Of a stretch of 25,918 nucleotides of DNA, positions 6,559-14,991 are shown piece by piece. The notes beneath the pieces were generated by a model, which saw only the letters and a list, made by a program, of their open reading frames with translations, made no database searches and had not been told where the DNA came from. Made by a program: the position numbers and the translations under genes. Every line of letters starts with the position of its first letter. Within the stretch, counting starts at the first letter, position 1. Source of the stretch: Nanohaloarchaea archaeon PL-Br10_U2g16 (lineage in GTDB: Archaea > Nanohalarchaeota > Nanosalinia > Nanosalinales > Nanosalinaceae); NCBI GenBank assembly GCA_001563995.1, contig LKMV01000004.1, positions 1 to 25,918 of the forward strand, read 5' to 3'.

Positions 6559-8223
6559 TTACATCATTCCTCCCATACCTCCCATTCCACCGCCAGGCAT
6601 TCCGCCTCCGCCGGGAGGTGGGCCTCCTGCTTCATCGCCTCCGCTACCGGAAGCAGCAATAACGTCATCAATTCTAAGGATCATCTCAGCTGACTCGGAT
6701 GCGGACTGTACTGCCTGTGTCTTTGTCTGTCTTGGCTCCACTACTCCTTCTTCAAACAGCTTCTGGGATTTACCGCTTGTGACATCGATTCCTGCCCATG
6801 TCTCTCCGGACTCATGTCTGTTTCTTAGCTCTACAAGCGTATCAATTGGATCGTATCCTGCGTTTTCAGCAAGTGTTCTCGGAATGATCTCCAGTGCATC
6901 GGCAAAAGCATTGATCGCTAGCTGTTCTCTGCCTCCGACAGAGTCGGCATAATCTCTTAGCTCCTGTGCTAGTTCTACCTCTGTTGCGCCGCCTCCACCG
7001 ACAACTTTTCCATGTCTAAGTGCTGAGGTAACACCGCCGATTGCGTCTTCCATCGCTCTTTCTATCTCATCTACAACGTGTTCTGTACCTCCTCTGATAA
7101 GGATTGAAACGGATTTGGCTTCAGGACATTCCTGGACAAATGTCATTGCGTCTCCTCCTACCCTTCTCTGCTCTACTGATCCGGCTTCACCGAGATCTGA
7201 GCTTTCAATACCTTTAACATTTGTGACGATGTTTGCGTTTGTTGCTTTAGCTAGTTTGTCGATATCGCCGGATGAAACCCTTCTCACCGCCATTATACCT
7301 TTCTTTGCAAGGTAATGTTGAGCTATATCATCGATCCCTTTCTGACATAGAACCACGTTCGCTCCGGAATCGGCAATTGCTTCTGCCATTGCTTTCAGCT
7401 GTTCTTCTTCTTGTTCTACAAAGTTCTGCATCTGCCCTGGGTCAGAGATACTTATCTCTGCATCCGTCTCTGTCTCCTTTACTTCTATCGGGGCGTCTAT
7501 AACTGCTATCTTTGCATTCTCTATCTTATCAGGCATCCCTGAGTGTACTTTCTCTTTGTCAAGTATCACTCCGTCTACTAACTCTGTTTCGTCAACGCTT
7601 CCACCTTGGCTTTTCTCAATCTTAATCATATCTCTATCTACGACGTAGTAGTCGTCCTTTTCTTCAGCCACATGGTTGACTGCGTCTACAGCGATTCTTG
7701 AAAGGTAATCCCTTGATGCTTCGGCAGATTTTCCTGTCATCGCTGTCATCGCTACCTTTCTTAAGGTATCGTCGTCCCCTATCTCTACTTTTTCTGAAAT
7801 GTCGTCAAGTACTTCTGTCGATCTCTGTTTTGCCATTCTGTAACCTTTTGTGATTACGGTCGGATGGATTTCCTGTTCTAGGAGCTCTTCTGCTTGTTTC
7901 AGTAGCTCTCCTGAAAGTACTACTGCTGTGGTTGTTCCGTCTCCTACCTCTTCTTCCTGAGTCTGAGCTACCTCTACCATCATCTTTGCTGCAGGATGGT
8001 CGAGATCCATCTCTTCAAGTATTGTAACGCCATCGTTTGTAACAACTAGGTCTCCTACGGAGTCTACCATCATCTTATCCATTCCTTTCGGACCTAATGT
8101 TGTTCTAACTGCTTTTGATACTGATTTACATGCTGCAATATTGTTTTCCTGTGCGTCTTCGCCTGTTCTTCGTTCAGAATCCTCTGACATAATGAAAACA
8201 GGTTGTCCGCCTAGTCCTACCAT
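6559..8223 (-). CDS. ths: Thermosome subunit (group II chaperonin)
   Basis: ATP-driven double-ring chaperonin that folds cytosolic proteins. About 554 residues of the usual archaeal length. Equatorial ATP-site motifs are TTLGPKGMDKMM (41-52), TNDGVTIL (62-69, with D64) and GDGTTT (94-99). The apical domain includes the VVLCQKGIDDIAQHYL region. The second equatorial half carries RGGTEHVVDE and GGGATEVELA, with the conserved WAGID near the C-terminus. The tail is rich in Gly/Met (GGGMPGGGMGGMGGMM). ATG 8223 is chosen over GTG 8235 because AGGTG, a good ribosome site, would lie upstream of 8223 and overlap the GTG. A palindromic TTAAAATTTTAA box lies about 38 nt upstream. Only one chaperonin gene is in the window. 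Confidence 0.96.
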   Translation of the reverse strand: MVGLGGQPVFIMSEDSERRTGEDAQENNIAACKSVSKAVRTTLGPKGMDKMMVDSVGDLVVTNDGVTILEEMDLDHPAAKMMVEVAQTQEEEVGDGTTTAVVLSGELLKQAEELLEQEIHPTVITKGYRMAKQRSTEVLDDISEKVEIGDDDTLRKVAMTAMTGKSAEASRDYLSRIAVDAVNHVAEEKDDYYVVDRDMIKIEKSQGGSVDETELVDGVILDKEKVHSGMPDKIENAKIAVIDAPIEVKETETDAEISISDPGQMQNFVEQEEEQLKAMAEAIADSGANVVLCQKGIDDIAQHYLAKKGIMAVRRVSSGDIDKLAKATNANIVTNVKGIESSDLGEAGSVEQRRVGGDAMTFVQECPEAKSVSILIRGGTEHVVDEIERAMEDAIGGVTSALRHGKVVGGGGATEVELAQELRDYADSVGGREQLAINAFADALEIIPRTLAENAGYDPIDTLVELRNRHESGETWAGIDVTSGKSQKLFEEGVVEPRQTKTQAVQSASESAEMILRIDDVIAASGSGGDEAGGPPPGGGGMPGGGMGGMGGMM

Positions 8224-8254
8224 TGTTTGATACACCTATTTTTAATGACGTAAG

Positions 8255-8266
8255 TTAAAATTTTAA
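8255..8266 (-). promoter_or_regulatory. Palindromic TATA box of the thermosome gene
   Basis: TTAAAATTTTAA is a perfect 12-bp palindrome centred about 38 nt before ATG 8223. That leaves a leader of about 10 nt carrying the AGGTG ribosome site. The nob1 promoter lies about 90 bp away in the opposite direction. Confidence 0.45.
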
Positions 8267-8353
8267 AACATGTCTATACAAAAATCTCTTCTCACAAGCT
8301 GATAAGCTAAGAATACTTCTAATTGGCTAAGATATTCTTTTCAGGCATTATGG

Positions 8354-8360
8354 TTTTAAT
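8354..8360 (+). promoter_or_regulatory. TATA box of nob1
   Basis: TTTTAAT is centred 28 nt before ATG 8385, consistent with a leaderless mRNA. The alternative upstream GTG at 8361 would lie before the predicted transcript start. Confidence 0.4.
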
Positions 8361-8384
8361 GTGTCTCCTGTTTATAGTTTCTAT

Positions 8385-8837
8385 ATGGAAGCGGCTGTTG
8401 ATACAAACGTCTTAGTAAGAGGTAAGAGCCCGGAATTTGATAAGCTTTATATAGTTCAGGAAGTATTCGAGGAGATAAAATCTGATGATGGTAAAAACAG
8501 GCTGGAAACGGTTAATTATGAGATAAGACAACCTGGAGACGAGTATGTTGATGAAGTAAATCAGAAGTCTGATCAGATAAACTCTCCAACGTCTGATGCA
8601 GATGAAAAACTTCTTGCGTTGGCATTAGAGTTAGGGATTACACTAGTAACCGATGACAAGCCGCTTCAGAACTTGGCTCTTCATATGGATGTAGATTTTC
8701 AAGGTTTTCTTGATGAACCTACAGAACAGAAGTTTAAATGGGAGAAAGTATGTAAAGGGTGTGGAAAAGAACTTTCAGGCTCTACCTGTCCGATATGTGG
8801 CTCTCAGGCTCAGATGAAACAATATCGCTGTAGTTAA
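8385..8837 (+). CDS. nob1: Ribosome maturation endonuclease Nob1 (PIN domain plus zinc ribbon)
   Basis: Endonuclease expected to trim the 3' end of pre-16S rRNA. About 150 residues. The PIN domain begins EAAVDTNVLV (D6) and has further acidic candidates at E30, D71/D73 (TSDADEKLLALA) and D90/D91 (LVTDDKPLQNLA). It is followed by a four-cysteine zinc ribbon, C123/C126 (CKGCGKEL) and C135/C138 (CPICGS). PIN followed by a terminal zinc ribbon, at this length, is the Nob1 architecture. ATG 8385 is chosen over GTG 8361 because the PIN strand begins there and the TATA box lies 28 nt upstream. The last 56 bases are antisense to the end of the AI-2E-type gene. Confidence 0.88.
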   Translation: MEAAVDTNVLVRGKSPEFDKLYIVQEVFEEIKSDDGKNRLETVNYEIRQPGDEYVDEVNQKSDQINSPTSDADEKLLALALELGITLVTDDKPLQNLALHMDVDFQGFLDEPTEQKFKWEKVCKGCGKELSGSTCPICGSQAQMKQYRCS

Positions 8838-9843
8838 GGATAAAGTCTTTTGCCAGGATCAAAACTATAGGCCCTACAATTATCCCTTTCAGTCCAAGCG
8901 TCAACGGCCCTGCTAAGAATCCTAAGAATATTATAAGCGGATGTTCGTCCATCTGTTTCGATCCTACGTAAGGTCTAAGGAAGATAGCCGGAATGATATT
9001 TAGGAATATTAGTCCAAAACCTAGTATCAACGTTCCTTTTATCGGCTCTCCGAAGAACAAAAAGTAGAATCCCATCGGACCGTAGATCATGAATGCTGCT
9101 ATGATAGGCAGGAAAGCAGCTATCCCTATAATTATTGACCAGGTCAGTGTGAACGGTATAGGTGTTGTCACAAACCCTATTATCTGGAACCCGATAAATG
9201 TGATTAGTATGATCAGGAAAGTAACGATAAACTGTGTTATGAATACTCCTCTAAATATAGAGTCTATAGATCTTATCAGAGTCCTTGCTATCTTTTCTTC
9301 ATTTCTTGGGAGCTTCTCTACAGCTGAATAGAACTCAGATCTAAGTTTTTTCTCATCCTTGAACAGATATATCGCTACTACCAAGAATATTCCTAAATCC
9401 ACTATTATCATCGGGAGTGAGGCTAGTATATCTGTAAAGAGGTTCTGCACCTGTGAAGGCTGGAAGAATGAGTCAACCTGTTGTTTTAAGTTGTTCTTTA
9501 CTTCATCAGAGATCTCAAGCTGATCTATAAACGCTTTACTGCCTTCCTGATAGTCTTGTGCAAGACTTACTGCACTCAGAGTGATAGTCTCGAAGTTGCT
9601 TACAAAACCAAAGAGACTGAAGAATATAATGCCTACGATAGCTGATACTACAATCATTGAAGATATCTGACTGTTGTCTATATATACATCAAGCCTCTTT
9701 TGGGCATATCTGAGAAAATAAGAGGCCGCAGCACCAAGTATAATTGCGTCTAAAAACGGGAAGGTAACGAATAAACTACCTAAAGCTAGTATGCCTGATA
9801 TTACTAGGATCTCCCTTTTTAATCTAAAATCAGAATCTACCAT
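8782..9843 (-). CDS. AI-2E family (UPF0118) transporter-like membrane protein
   Basis: A 353-residue integral membrane protein of the AI-2E/PerM family, whose members export or exchange small solutes; the substrate here is unknown. The layout is typical: two hydrophobic helices at the N-terminus, a third near 60-85, a soluble amphipathic stretch with coiled-coil character (about 90-140), then a run of helices (about 145-165 and 200-340) including the conserved FLPIIAAFMIYGPMG and LRPYVGSKQMDEHPLIIFLG segments. These last two are the family hallmark. TATA (reverse strand 9875-9867) is centred 28 nt before ATG 9843. The 3' end runs 56 bases into nob1 on the opposite strand. Confidence 0.9.
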   Translation of the reverse strand: MVDSDFRLKREILVISGILALGSLFVTFPFLDAIILGAAASYFLRYAQKRLDVYIDNSQISSMIVVSAIVGIIFFSLFGFVSNFETITLSAVSLAQDYQEGSKAFIDQLEISDEVKNNLKQQVDSFFQPSQVQNLFTDILASLPMIIVDLGIFLVVAIYLFKDEKKLRSEFYSAVEKLPRNEEKIARTLIRSIDSIFRGVFITQFIVTFLIILITFIGFQIIGFVTTPIPFTLTWSIIIGIAAFLPIIAAFMIYGPMGFYFLFFGEPIKGTLILGFGLIFLNIIPAIFLRPYVGSKQMDEHPLIIFLGFLAGPLTLGLKGIIVGPIVLILAKDFILNYSDIVSSEPESHISDR

Positions 9844-9866
9844 CTATGATTTATTTTCCGGACTGA

Positions 9867-9875
9867 TATTTTTAA
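9867..9875 (-). promoter_or_regulatory. TATA box of the AI-2E-type gene
   Basis: On the minus strand TTAAAAATA is centred 28 nt before ATG 9843, again the leaderless spacing. Confidence 0.45.
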
Positions 9876-9961
9876 CCATAATGATTTCTATTTTCGGTTC
9901 TGGTTGTGTAAACTACAGCATAGCTGTTTGTTACTCGGGGATAAAGAATAAATTCAAAACG

Positions 9962-10032
9962 TATTTAAAGTTTAGGGTCCAACTGTTTTAAATGTATTAG
10001 TTTGATCTGTTCGGTATCAGTTTAAACGAGGT
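9962..10032 (+). promoter_or_regulatory. TFB upstream region with three TATA-like boxes
   Basis: TATTTAAAG (9962-9970), TTTTAAAT (9986-9993) and GTTTAAAC (10020-10027, palindromic) occur in order before ATG 10044. The middle box would give a start near 10017 and a leader of about 27 nt carrying AGGT (10029-10032). The last box is too close for its predicted start to precede the ATG and could instead be an autoregulatory or operator site. Confidence 0.35.
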
Positions 10033-10043
10033 TTAACATTATC

Positions 10044-11132
10044 ATGACAGAAGATCACAACGTTCCAAGACGGCAGTTTGACGACTATCAGATACCAGAA
10101 GAGTGGGAGGAAGACGAAGACGAGACTGAGGCAGAGGATAGCTCCCAGGAAGAGCTGGATGATGAAACTATAGAAGAAGGAGAAGGCTATGAGGTTAGAA
10201 GGGAAGAAGCAGAAGAAGGAGATACTGTTCTCACCTGTCCGGAATGTGGGGGCCAGAGGTTCAAAGAAGACTCTGCAGCAGGAGAGCTTTCATGTGTTGA
10301 ATGTGGGCTTGTAATAGATGAAGAAAGAATCGATGAATCTGCCGAGTGGAGAGCTTTCAACGCAGAGGAAAGAGAGAAAAAGGCAAGAGCAGGACAGCCA
10401 CTGACATACACCAAACACGATATGGGTGTATCTACAGAGATCGGTAAAGGTTCCGGAGAGCTGTACAAAGTATCCGGAAACAAGAGAGCACAGTATTACA
10501 GGCTGAGAAAATGGCACAAAAGGCTAACTAAGTCAAAGGACAGGAACTTAGGCTTTGCGTTGAGTGAACTGAACTCTATGGTCTCCAACCTGAACCTTCC
10601 TGAGTCAGTTCACGAAGAGGTTGCAAGGCTTTACGAGAAATCCGTAGATCAGGGACTGGTCAGAGGAAGAAGTATGGAGTCAATTATCTCTGCGCTGCTA
10701 TATATTGTAGCTAGAAAACAGGGAACTCCAAGAACTCTAGATGAGATATCTGATGCTTCCGGTATTGAGAAAAGGGAGATAGGTAGGGCATACAGATACG
10801 TAGCTAGGGAGCTAGGTCTTAGGATTCTTCCGGCAAAGCCACAGGACTACGTTCCACGTTTCGCCGGGAAGCTACAGCTTTCAGGACAGGTACAGGCACG
10901 AGCAAGGAACATTTTGAAGGAAGCTAGGGAGAAAGATCTTCTCTCCGGAAAAGGACCTACAGGTCTTGCAGCAGCTGCACTTTACATTGCAGCAGTACTT
11001 GAAGGTGAGAAAAGAACACAGAGAGAAGTTGCGGATGTAGTAGGTGTTACGGAGGTAACAATAAGGAACCGTTACAAAGAGCTAGCAGAAAAGCTAGGTC
11101 TGGAAGAAGAGCTGGAAGAAAAAAGTAAATAG
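10044..11132 (+). CDS. tfb: Transcription initiation factor TFB
   Basis: Bridges TBP-bound promoters and RNA polymerase. 362 residues: a very acidic N-terminal extension (about 1-60), a zinc ribbon with C65/C68 (TCPECGG) and C84/C87 (CVECGLV), and a B-reader/linker region (EWRAFNAEEREKKARAG; TKHDMGVSTEIG). Two cyclin-like repeats follow (about 170-260 and 265-355), the second carrying the BRE-recognition helix-turn-helix (TQREVADVVGVTEVTIRNR). Archaeal TFBs usually run 300-330 residues with only a short stretch before the ribbon, so the acidic extension is the odd part. The gene is monocistronic and followed by a T-rich terminator. Confidence 0.96.
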   Translation: MTEDHNVPRRQFDDYQIPEEWEEDEDETEAEDSSQEELDDETIEEGEGYEVRREEAEEGDTVLTCPECGGQRFKEDSAAGELSCVECGLVIDEERIDESAEWRAFNAEEREKKARAGQPLTYTKHDMGVSTEIGKGSGELYKVSGNKRAQYYRLRKWHKRLTKSKDRNLGFALSELNSMVSNLNLPESVHEEVARLYEKSVDQGLVRGRSMESIISALLYIVARKQGTPRTLDEISDASGIEKREIGRAYRYVARELGLRILPAKPQDYVPRFAGKLQLSGQVQARARNILKEAREKDLLSGKGPTGLAAAALYIAAVLEGEKRTQREVADVVGVTEVTIRNRYKELAEKLGLEEELEEKSK

Positions 11133-11133
11133 A

Positions 11134-11172
11134 GCTCTCCTTTTCTTACTTCTTTTTGTTTCTTTTCGTTTA
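11134..11172 (+). terminator. T-rich terminator after TFB
   Basis: A pyrimidine-rich tract with repeated T-runs (CTCCTTTTCTTACTTC, then TTTTTGTTTCTTTTCGTTT) begins right after the TFB stop and fills the short gap to the convergent membrane protein gene. This is the classic archaeal oligo-T type. Confidence 0.6.
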
Positions 11173-11174
11173 AT

Positions 11175-11561
11175 TCAAGCTCCGGGAACCCCTATCGCTC
11201 TTGTGTCTGTCAGACCTATGAGTGAAAGTACGAATAGTATCACTACTGATATTATCCACGCTATGATAGCTATCTGTAGAGCTGCTATCAGTCCTCCTCC
11301 GTATAGCAGGTTTATAGTTATCAGCCATGCTAGAAAGGTGATCAGGGAGCCAAGCAGAGGTATCCATCCTGAGAAGAAGCTGGCTAGCCCCCATACCGTT
11401 GCACCTATCAGTGCTGCAATAACTGCGAATGTGAACTCTGATCCTCCAAGCACCGCTATAGCACCGTAATGTATACCTATAGCGCCGACAAGAAGGCTTG
11501 TTACAAATGTGATCGCCGAGTTTAACGTGTCCTTTACCATGTTACTGTATTCGAAATCCAT
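11175..11561 (-). CDS. Small four-helix membrane protein of unknown function
   Basis: About 128 residues, almost entirely hydrophobic, with four helices: ITFVTSLLVGAIGIHYGAI, FAVIAALIGATVWGLASFF, LLGSLITFLAWLITI and IAIIAWIISVVILFVLSLIG. It ends in a short polar tail. No charged residues are conserved inside the helices and I do not recognise a family. ATG 11561 is preferred over TTG 11594; ATG 11540 is also possible. AATATAAC about 20 nt upstream could be a TATA box, although the gene may be cotranscribed with Trm1, which ends 53 bases before it. It is convergent with TFB. Confidence 0.72.
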   Translation of the reverse strand: MDFEYSNMVKDTLNSAITFVTSLLVGAIGIHYGAIAVLGGSEFTFAVIAALIGATVWGLASFFSGWIPLLGSLITFLAWLITINLLYGGGLIAALQIAIIAWIISVVILFVLSLIGLTDTRAIGVPGA

Positions 11562-11614
11562 ACTTAAGAAAATTGTTATATTCTGACCTGTCAAAACCTC
11601 TCTAAGCTCTCAGA

Positions 11615-12721
11615 TTAATTTAGTTCCTTGATTATATCTTTTATATCTTCTATAGGAGCATCTGTCCTGAAACCGGTAGGTGAGAAATGAGTTCTGGAAA
11701 CCGGATAACCTTTCTCCCTTATTGCTTCAGTAACAGCTTCTCTTTTTGGAGAAGAGATGCCTATATTTGAACATAGTTCGTGAAGATCGTAGAAAGGTGT
11801 TATAAGCTCTGCTTCACTGTCTATCCTATCTAGCAACTGTTTGGAATCCTCCCAGCTGTCCGGTATCTTCTCTTTCATCTTCTTGGTAAATCTCTGGTCG
11901 ATAAACTTCCCTGTCCATAGAGGTCCGGCTAGCTTTAGGTCGGTGTTCCCACAGTTTCCACATTTGTTTTTTCTTTCAAGCTTTCTCCAACGGCACTTAG
12001 GGCAGAAGCTTAGGTAGCCTATATTTTCTGTAGAGTTGTTGGCTCTCTGTTTTGACTCGGTGACTCTGCCGGATACCCTTGAGTAATGTCTTTCATGCCA
12101 GCATATCTTCGGGTCAAACTCTTTATCGAACCGTGCAAAGTTTTCAAACGTTTCCTTTAGGTAGATTCTAAGACCTGTCTCATGCATAAACGAGTTCTTT
12201 AGAGGTGTAGATCCGTATCTTCTAATACATGTCTTTTTGTAACTTCCGGAGGTCACTGCGTTATCTGTAGCGGTTAGACCTACAAAGCTTTGATGGTTTG
12301 CGGCTCTGGCGGTTGAATCCAGAAACTCTAGGAATGAGCCGAAAGGATCGATATCTATATAATGGAATAGGTTCTTGTTGTCGGAAAGAAATACGTTTGC
12401 GTTGCTGTTAGAGAGTTCAACCTTTGAAGGGTCTATTCCGTTGGCCTCCAGGCCTTTTTCGATACTTTCAACCGCTAGGGGGTTGGAGTCGTTGAAGAAT
12501 ACTTTATCTGAGATATCTGAAATCCTGAAACCTCTGATTCCTGACGCGGAAAGCGCGTCACATGACCTGAACTCATTGAGCTCGACCTGATCTCGGAAGA
12601 TTTTGGCTGCTGCGGTCGAGAGATCCCTGTTCTTTATCATTTTATCATTAAAGAATACGTCCGACTCCTTATCCGGCTCCTGCTCTTCAGGTGCGTAAAT
12701 TTTGAAGCCTCTCTCCTTCAT
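11615..12721 (-). CDS. trm1: tRNA (guanine26-N2)-dimethyltransferase Trm1
   Basis: SAM-dependent enzyme that makes N2,N2-dimethylguanosine at tRNA position 26. 368 residues. The Trm1 hallmarks are the N-terminal FFNDKMIKNRD (23-33), SAM motif I DALSASGIRGFR (55-66), the catalytic-type DIDPFGSFLEFLD (123-135) and GLTATDNAVTSG (148-159). The zinc ribbon is C240/C243 (CPKC) and C254/C257 (CGNC), followed by AGPLWTGK (265-272). The C-terminal winged-helix-like domain contains REKGYPVSRTHFSPTGFRTDAP. TATA (12750-12741) is centred 25 nt before ATG 12721. It is divergent from the ATPase operon. Confidence 0.95.
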   Translation of the reverse strand: MKERGFKIYAPEEQEPDKESDVFFNDKMIKNRDLSTAAAKIFRDQVELNEFRSCDALSASGIRGFRISDISDKVFFNDSNPLAVESIEKGLEANGIDPSKVELSNSNANVFLSDNKNLFHYIDIDPFGSFLEFLDSTARAANHQSFVGLTATDNAVTSGSYKKTCIRRYGSTPLKNSFMHETGLRIYLKETFENFARFDKEFDPKICWHERHYSRVSGRVTESKQRANNSTENIGYLSFCPKCRWRKLERKNKCGNCGNTDLKLAGPLWTGKFIDQRFTKKMKEKIPDSWEDSKQLLDRIDSEAELITPFYDLHELCSNIGISSPKREAVTEAIREKGYPVSRTHFSPTGFRTDAPIEDIKDIIKELN

Positions 12722-12740
12722 AGTACAATCTTTTCAACTT

Positions 12741-12750
12741 ATTTTTAAAA
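12741..12750 (-). promoter_or_regulatory. TATA box of trm1
   Basis: On the minus strand TTTTAAAAAT is centred 25 nt before ATG 12721, predicting a leaderless mRNA. Confidence 0.45.
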
Positions 12751-12769
12751 CCTGAGTTATCTCCCCAAA

Positions 12770-12846
12770 ACTTTATATATCAGTTAACTTTTTTCGGCGG
12801 ATGAAGGGTTTATAAGTCTATCCGGTTCGGTTTTTTGATGCGGTGG
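12770..12846 (+). promoter_or_regulatory. A-ATPase operon promoter region
   Basis: TTTATAAG (12809-12816) would start transcription near 12838-12840, just before the ribosome site GGTGG (12842-12846), eight bases from ATG 12854. A second box, TTTATATATC (about 12771-12780), lies about 37 nt further upstream and could give a longer leader. Confidence 0.5.
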
Positions 12847-12853
12847 ATCAATT

Positions 12854-13171
12854 ATGGTTGACGTAGTACAGGAAGTACAGGACGCTGAAGAAAAAGCCGA
12901 TGAGATAATCGAGGAAGCTAGAGAAGACGCTAAGAAAACTGTGAAAGATGCAGAAGACGAAGCAGAAGATATTATAACTCGGGCAGAATCTGAGGCAAAG
13001 GAAGAAAAATACGATCGGCTTGAAAGATTTAAAGAAGATGTAAATGATCAAAGAGAAGATATTTTAGATGAAGCCGGTGAAGAAGCAGAAGATATAAGAA
13101 ATCAAGCTTCCAAAAACCGTGAAGATGCTTTAGAGTTTCTTGAAGATAGTTTTGACCAACAGTTCCAGTAG
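12854..13171 (+). CDS. atpH: A-type ATPase subunit H (peripheral stalk)
   Basis: A 105-residue, highly charged, purely helical protein expected to pair with subunit E in the peripheral stalk that holds the A3B3 head against the membrane a-subunit. The sequence shows Ala/Glu/Asp blocks spaced about 11 residues apart (AEEKADEII, AREDAKKTV, AEDEAEDII, AESEAKEEK), the hendecad pattern of the right-handed E-H coil. There is no membrane segment. It is the first gene of the operon, and its stop TAG (13169-13171) abuts the GTG start of subunit I. Confidence 0.9.
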   Translation: MVDVVQEVQDAEEKADEIIEEAREDAKKTVKDAEDEAEDIITRAESEAKEEKYDRLERFKEDVNDQREDILDEAGEEAEDIRNQASKNREDALEFLEDSFDQQFQ

Positions 13172-14965
13172 GTGGGATTTATTAAGCCAGCAGAAATGAC
13201 CAAAATATCCATAACAGGAGCAAAGAAAGATCTAGATACTGTTATCGATGAACTGTATGATCTTAAGCTTTTAGATATAGATGATTATGATGGAGAGCTT
13301 GATACAGGGGTTCCATCCTCTGAAGCAGACAAGCTTTCTGAACTGCTGGTTGATCTTAGATCTACACTTTCCAAGCTACCTGAAGTTGAGGGAGAGGAAA
13401 AGGACCTAACAATAGACCAGGTTCAGAGGAATCTGCCCAACATCGATGCTCAGATAGAAGAGTCGCGTGAAGAGATGGACAAGCTTGAGAGAGAAATCGA
13501 AGATTTAGAGGACAAGAAAACGTTCTTTGATATGTTGAAAGGTTCGGGCGTAAGCTACAGAGAACTGAAAGGTTCTGATACGCTTTCTGTATTTATAGGA
13601 GATATTGACAGAGAAATGTTTGAGTCTGAAGCCCCAAATCAAAACTATGAGATAGCTGAAGGAAAGGAAGCTTCAGTGGTTTTCTACCATAATAAATATA
13701 GTGATGAGTTTGAGAAAGTACTAAACTCTTCCTATTCAAGAAGTTATGAACTTCCGGATATCGGCATGGAAGGAAATGTAAAAGATTTAGCAAAAGAGAT
13801 TAAGTCCAGAAAGAAAGAAAAAGAAGCTAAAAAAGAAGAGTATAGAGCAGGTCTAAAAGAAACAGCAAGAGAGTGGAGCAAAGGGCTGGAAAATATTGAG
13901 CAGTTTCTTACAAAGAAGGTTGAGAAGGCTGAAGCGCCTCTAGACTTTGCAACTACAGAAAATGCGTTTATTGCCTATGGCTGGGTTCCAACCGAGGAGT
14001 TTGATAGGCTAGAAACAAGGATAAGAGACGCTACTGAGGACAGGGTTCATATTCAAGAGGAAGAGGGAGAAGAGCCTCCTGTAAAACATCAAAATAATAA
14101 AGTTGTACAGCCTTTTGAGGCACTGACCGATCTTGTATCTGTTCCTAGATATAATGAGATAGATCCTTCTTTTATGTTGCTTTTAACCTTCCCGTTATTC
14201 TTCGGAATGATGATTGGGGACGCAGGTTATGGTATTTCGACCGCAGTAGTGTTTTTAGCAGGTATGAAGTTTTTCCCTGCGGCTGCAGATATATTTAAGG
14301 CACTGCTTTGGACTTCGGCAGCTACGCTTATCTTTGGACTGATATACGGTGAGATGTTCGGTTTCCAGATATATGAATCGCCTTTCTACCGTGCTGACTG
14401 GTGGACAGAGATATTTTACATAACGTTAGGAATCGGTGTAGTTCATGTTAACTTAGGCTTACTGATAGGAGCGTACAACGAATATGTACATCATGGGGTC
14501 TTAGAAGCGATTTTTGCCAAGATCTCGTGGATGTTCCTTCAGGTTGCTGCGGTAGCAGCATACTTTACCGCATCAACGTATGGCACAGTACCTGCGGTAG
14601 CAGTCTTTATGGGAATTACTGTTCCAACGGTATTGATGCTTTACAAGGGAGAGGGTGTAGAAGGATTGGTAGAGATTCCAAGCCTTGCATCTAATATACT
14701 GTCTTATCTAAGGCTTTTCGGGGTCTGTATGGCAGCATACACCCTTGCAGGTACAGCAAATGCTATAGCCGGTCCTGCATTTGCCTCAGGATCTCTTCTA
14801 GGTATGGCTGTAGGAGCATTGATCCTGGTGTTTGCACATATAATACTCACGTTCATTAAAATCATGGAAGGCTTCCTTCAGGGTATCCGTCTACATTACG
14901 TAGAGATGTTCGGATGGTTCTATGAAGGGGGCGGTAAAAAATACTCTCCTTTTGGAGCGGATTAG
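13172..14965 (+). CDS. atpI: A-type ATPase subunit I (membrane a-subunit)
   Basis: Membrane stator subunit that passes ions to the c-ring. 597 residues: a soluble N-terminal half (about 1-325, with a long coiled coil near 90-125 and 205-240) and a membrane half with about eight helices (about 333-585). Landmarks are FFGMMIGDAGYG (343-354), YGEMFGF and SYLRLFGV (511-518), with R514 as the essential arginine facing the c-ring glutamate. The N-terminus FIKPAEMTKISITG matches the family's usual (M)xRPExM start. The start codon is uncertain. GTG 13172 directly after the H stop is used here, but GGTG at 13171-13174 would suit a start near 13181 (ATT), and ATG 13196 would cut off conserved residues. 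Confidence 0.94.
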   Translation: MGFIKPAEMTKISITGAKKDLDTVIDELYDLKLLDIDDYDGELDTGVPSSEADKLSELLVDLRSTLSKLPEVEGEEKDLTIDQVQRNLPNIDAQIEESREEMDKLEREIEDLEDKKTFFDMLKGSGVSYRELKGSDTLSVFIGDIDREMFESEAPNQNYEIAEGKEASVVFYHNKYSDEFEKVLNSSYSRSYELPDIGMEGNVKDLAKEIKSRKKEKEAKKEEYRAGLKETAREWSKGLENIEQFLTKKVEKAEAPLDFATTENAFIAYGWVPTEEFDRLETRIRDATEDRVHIQEEEGEEPPVKHQNNKVVQPFEALTDLVSVPRYNEIDPSFMLLLTFPLFFGMMIGDAGYGISTAVVFLAGMKFFPAAADIFKALLWTSAATLIFGLIYGEMFGFQIYESPFYRADWWTEIFYITLGIGVVHVNLGLLIGAYNEYVHHGVLEAIFAKISWMFLQVAAVAAYFTASTYGTVPAVAVFMGITVPTVLMLYKGEGVEGLVEIPSLASNILSYLRLFGVCMAAYTLAGTANAIAGPAFASGSLLGMAVGALILVFAHIILTFIKIMEGFLQGIRLHYVEMFGWFYEGGGKKYSPFGAD

Positions 14966-14991
14966 ACCGAAGCTCTTAACGGAGACAACAG

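Noticed and set aside
9791..9991. 66-codon plus-strand frame between the AI-2E-type gene and TFB
   Set aside because: It begins antisense to the AI-2E gene, is not acidic, and crosses TATA-like elements; no ribosome site.
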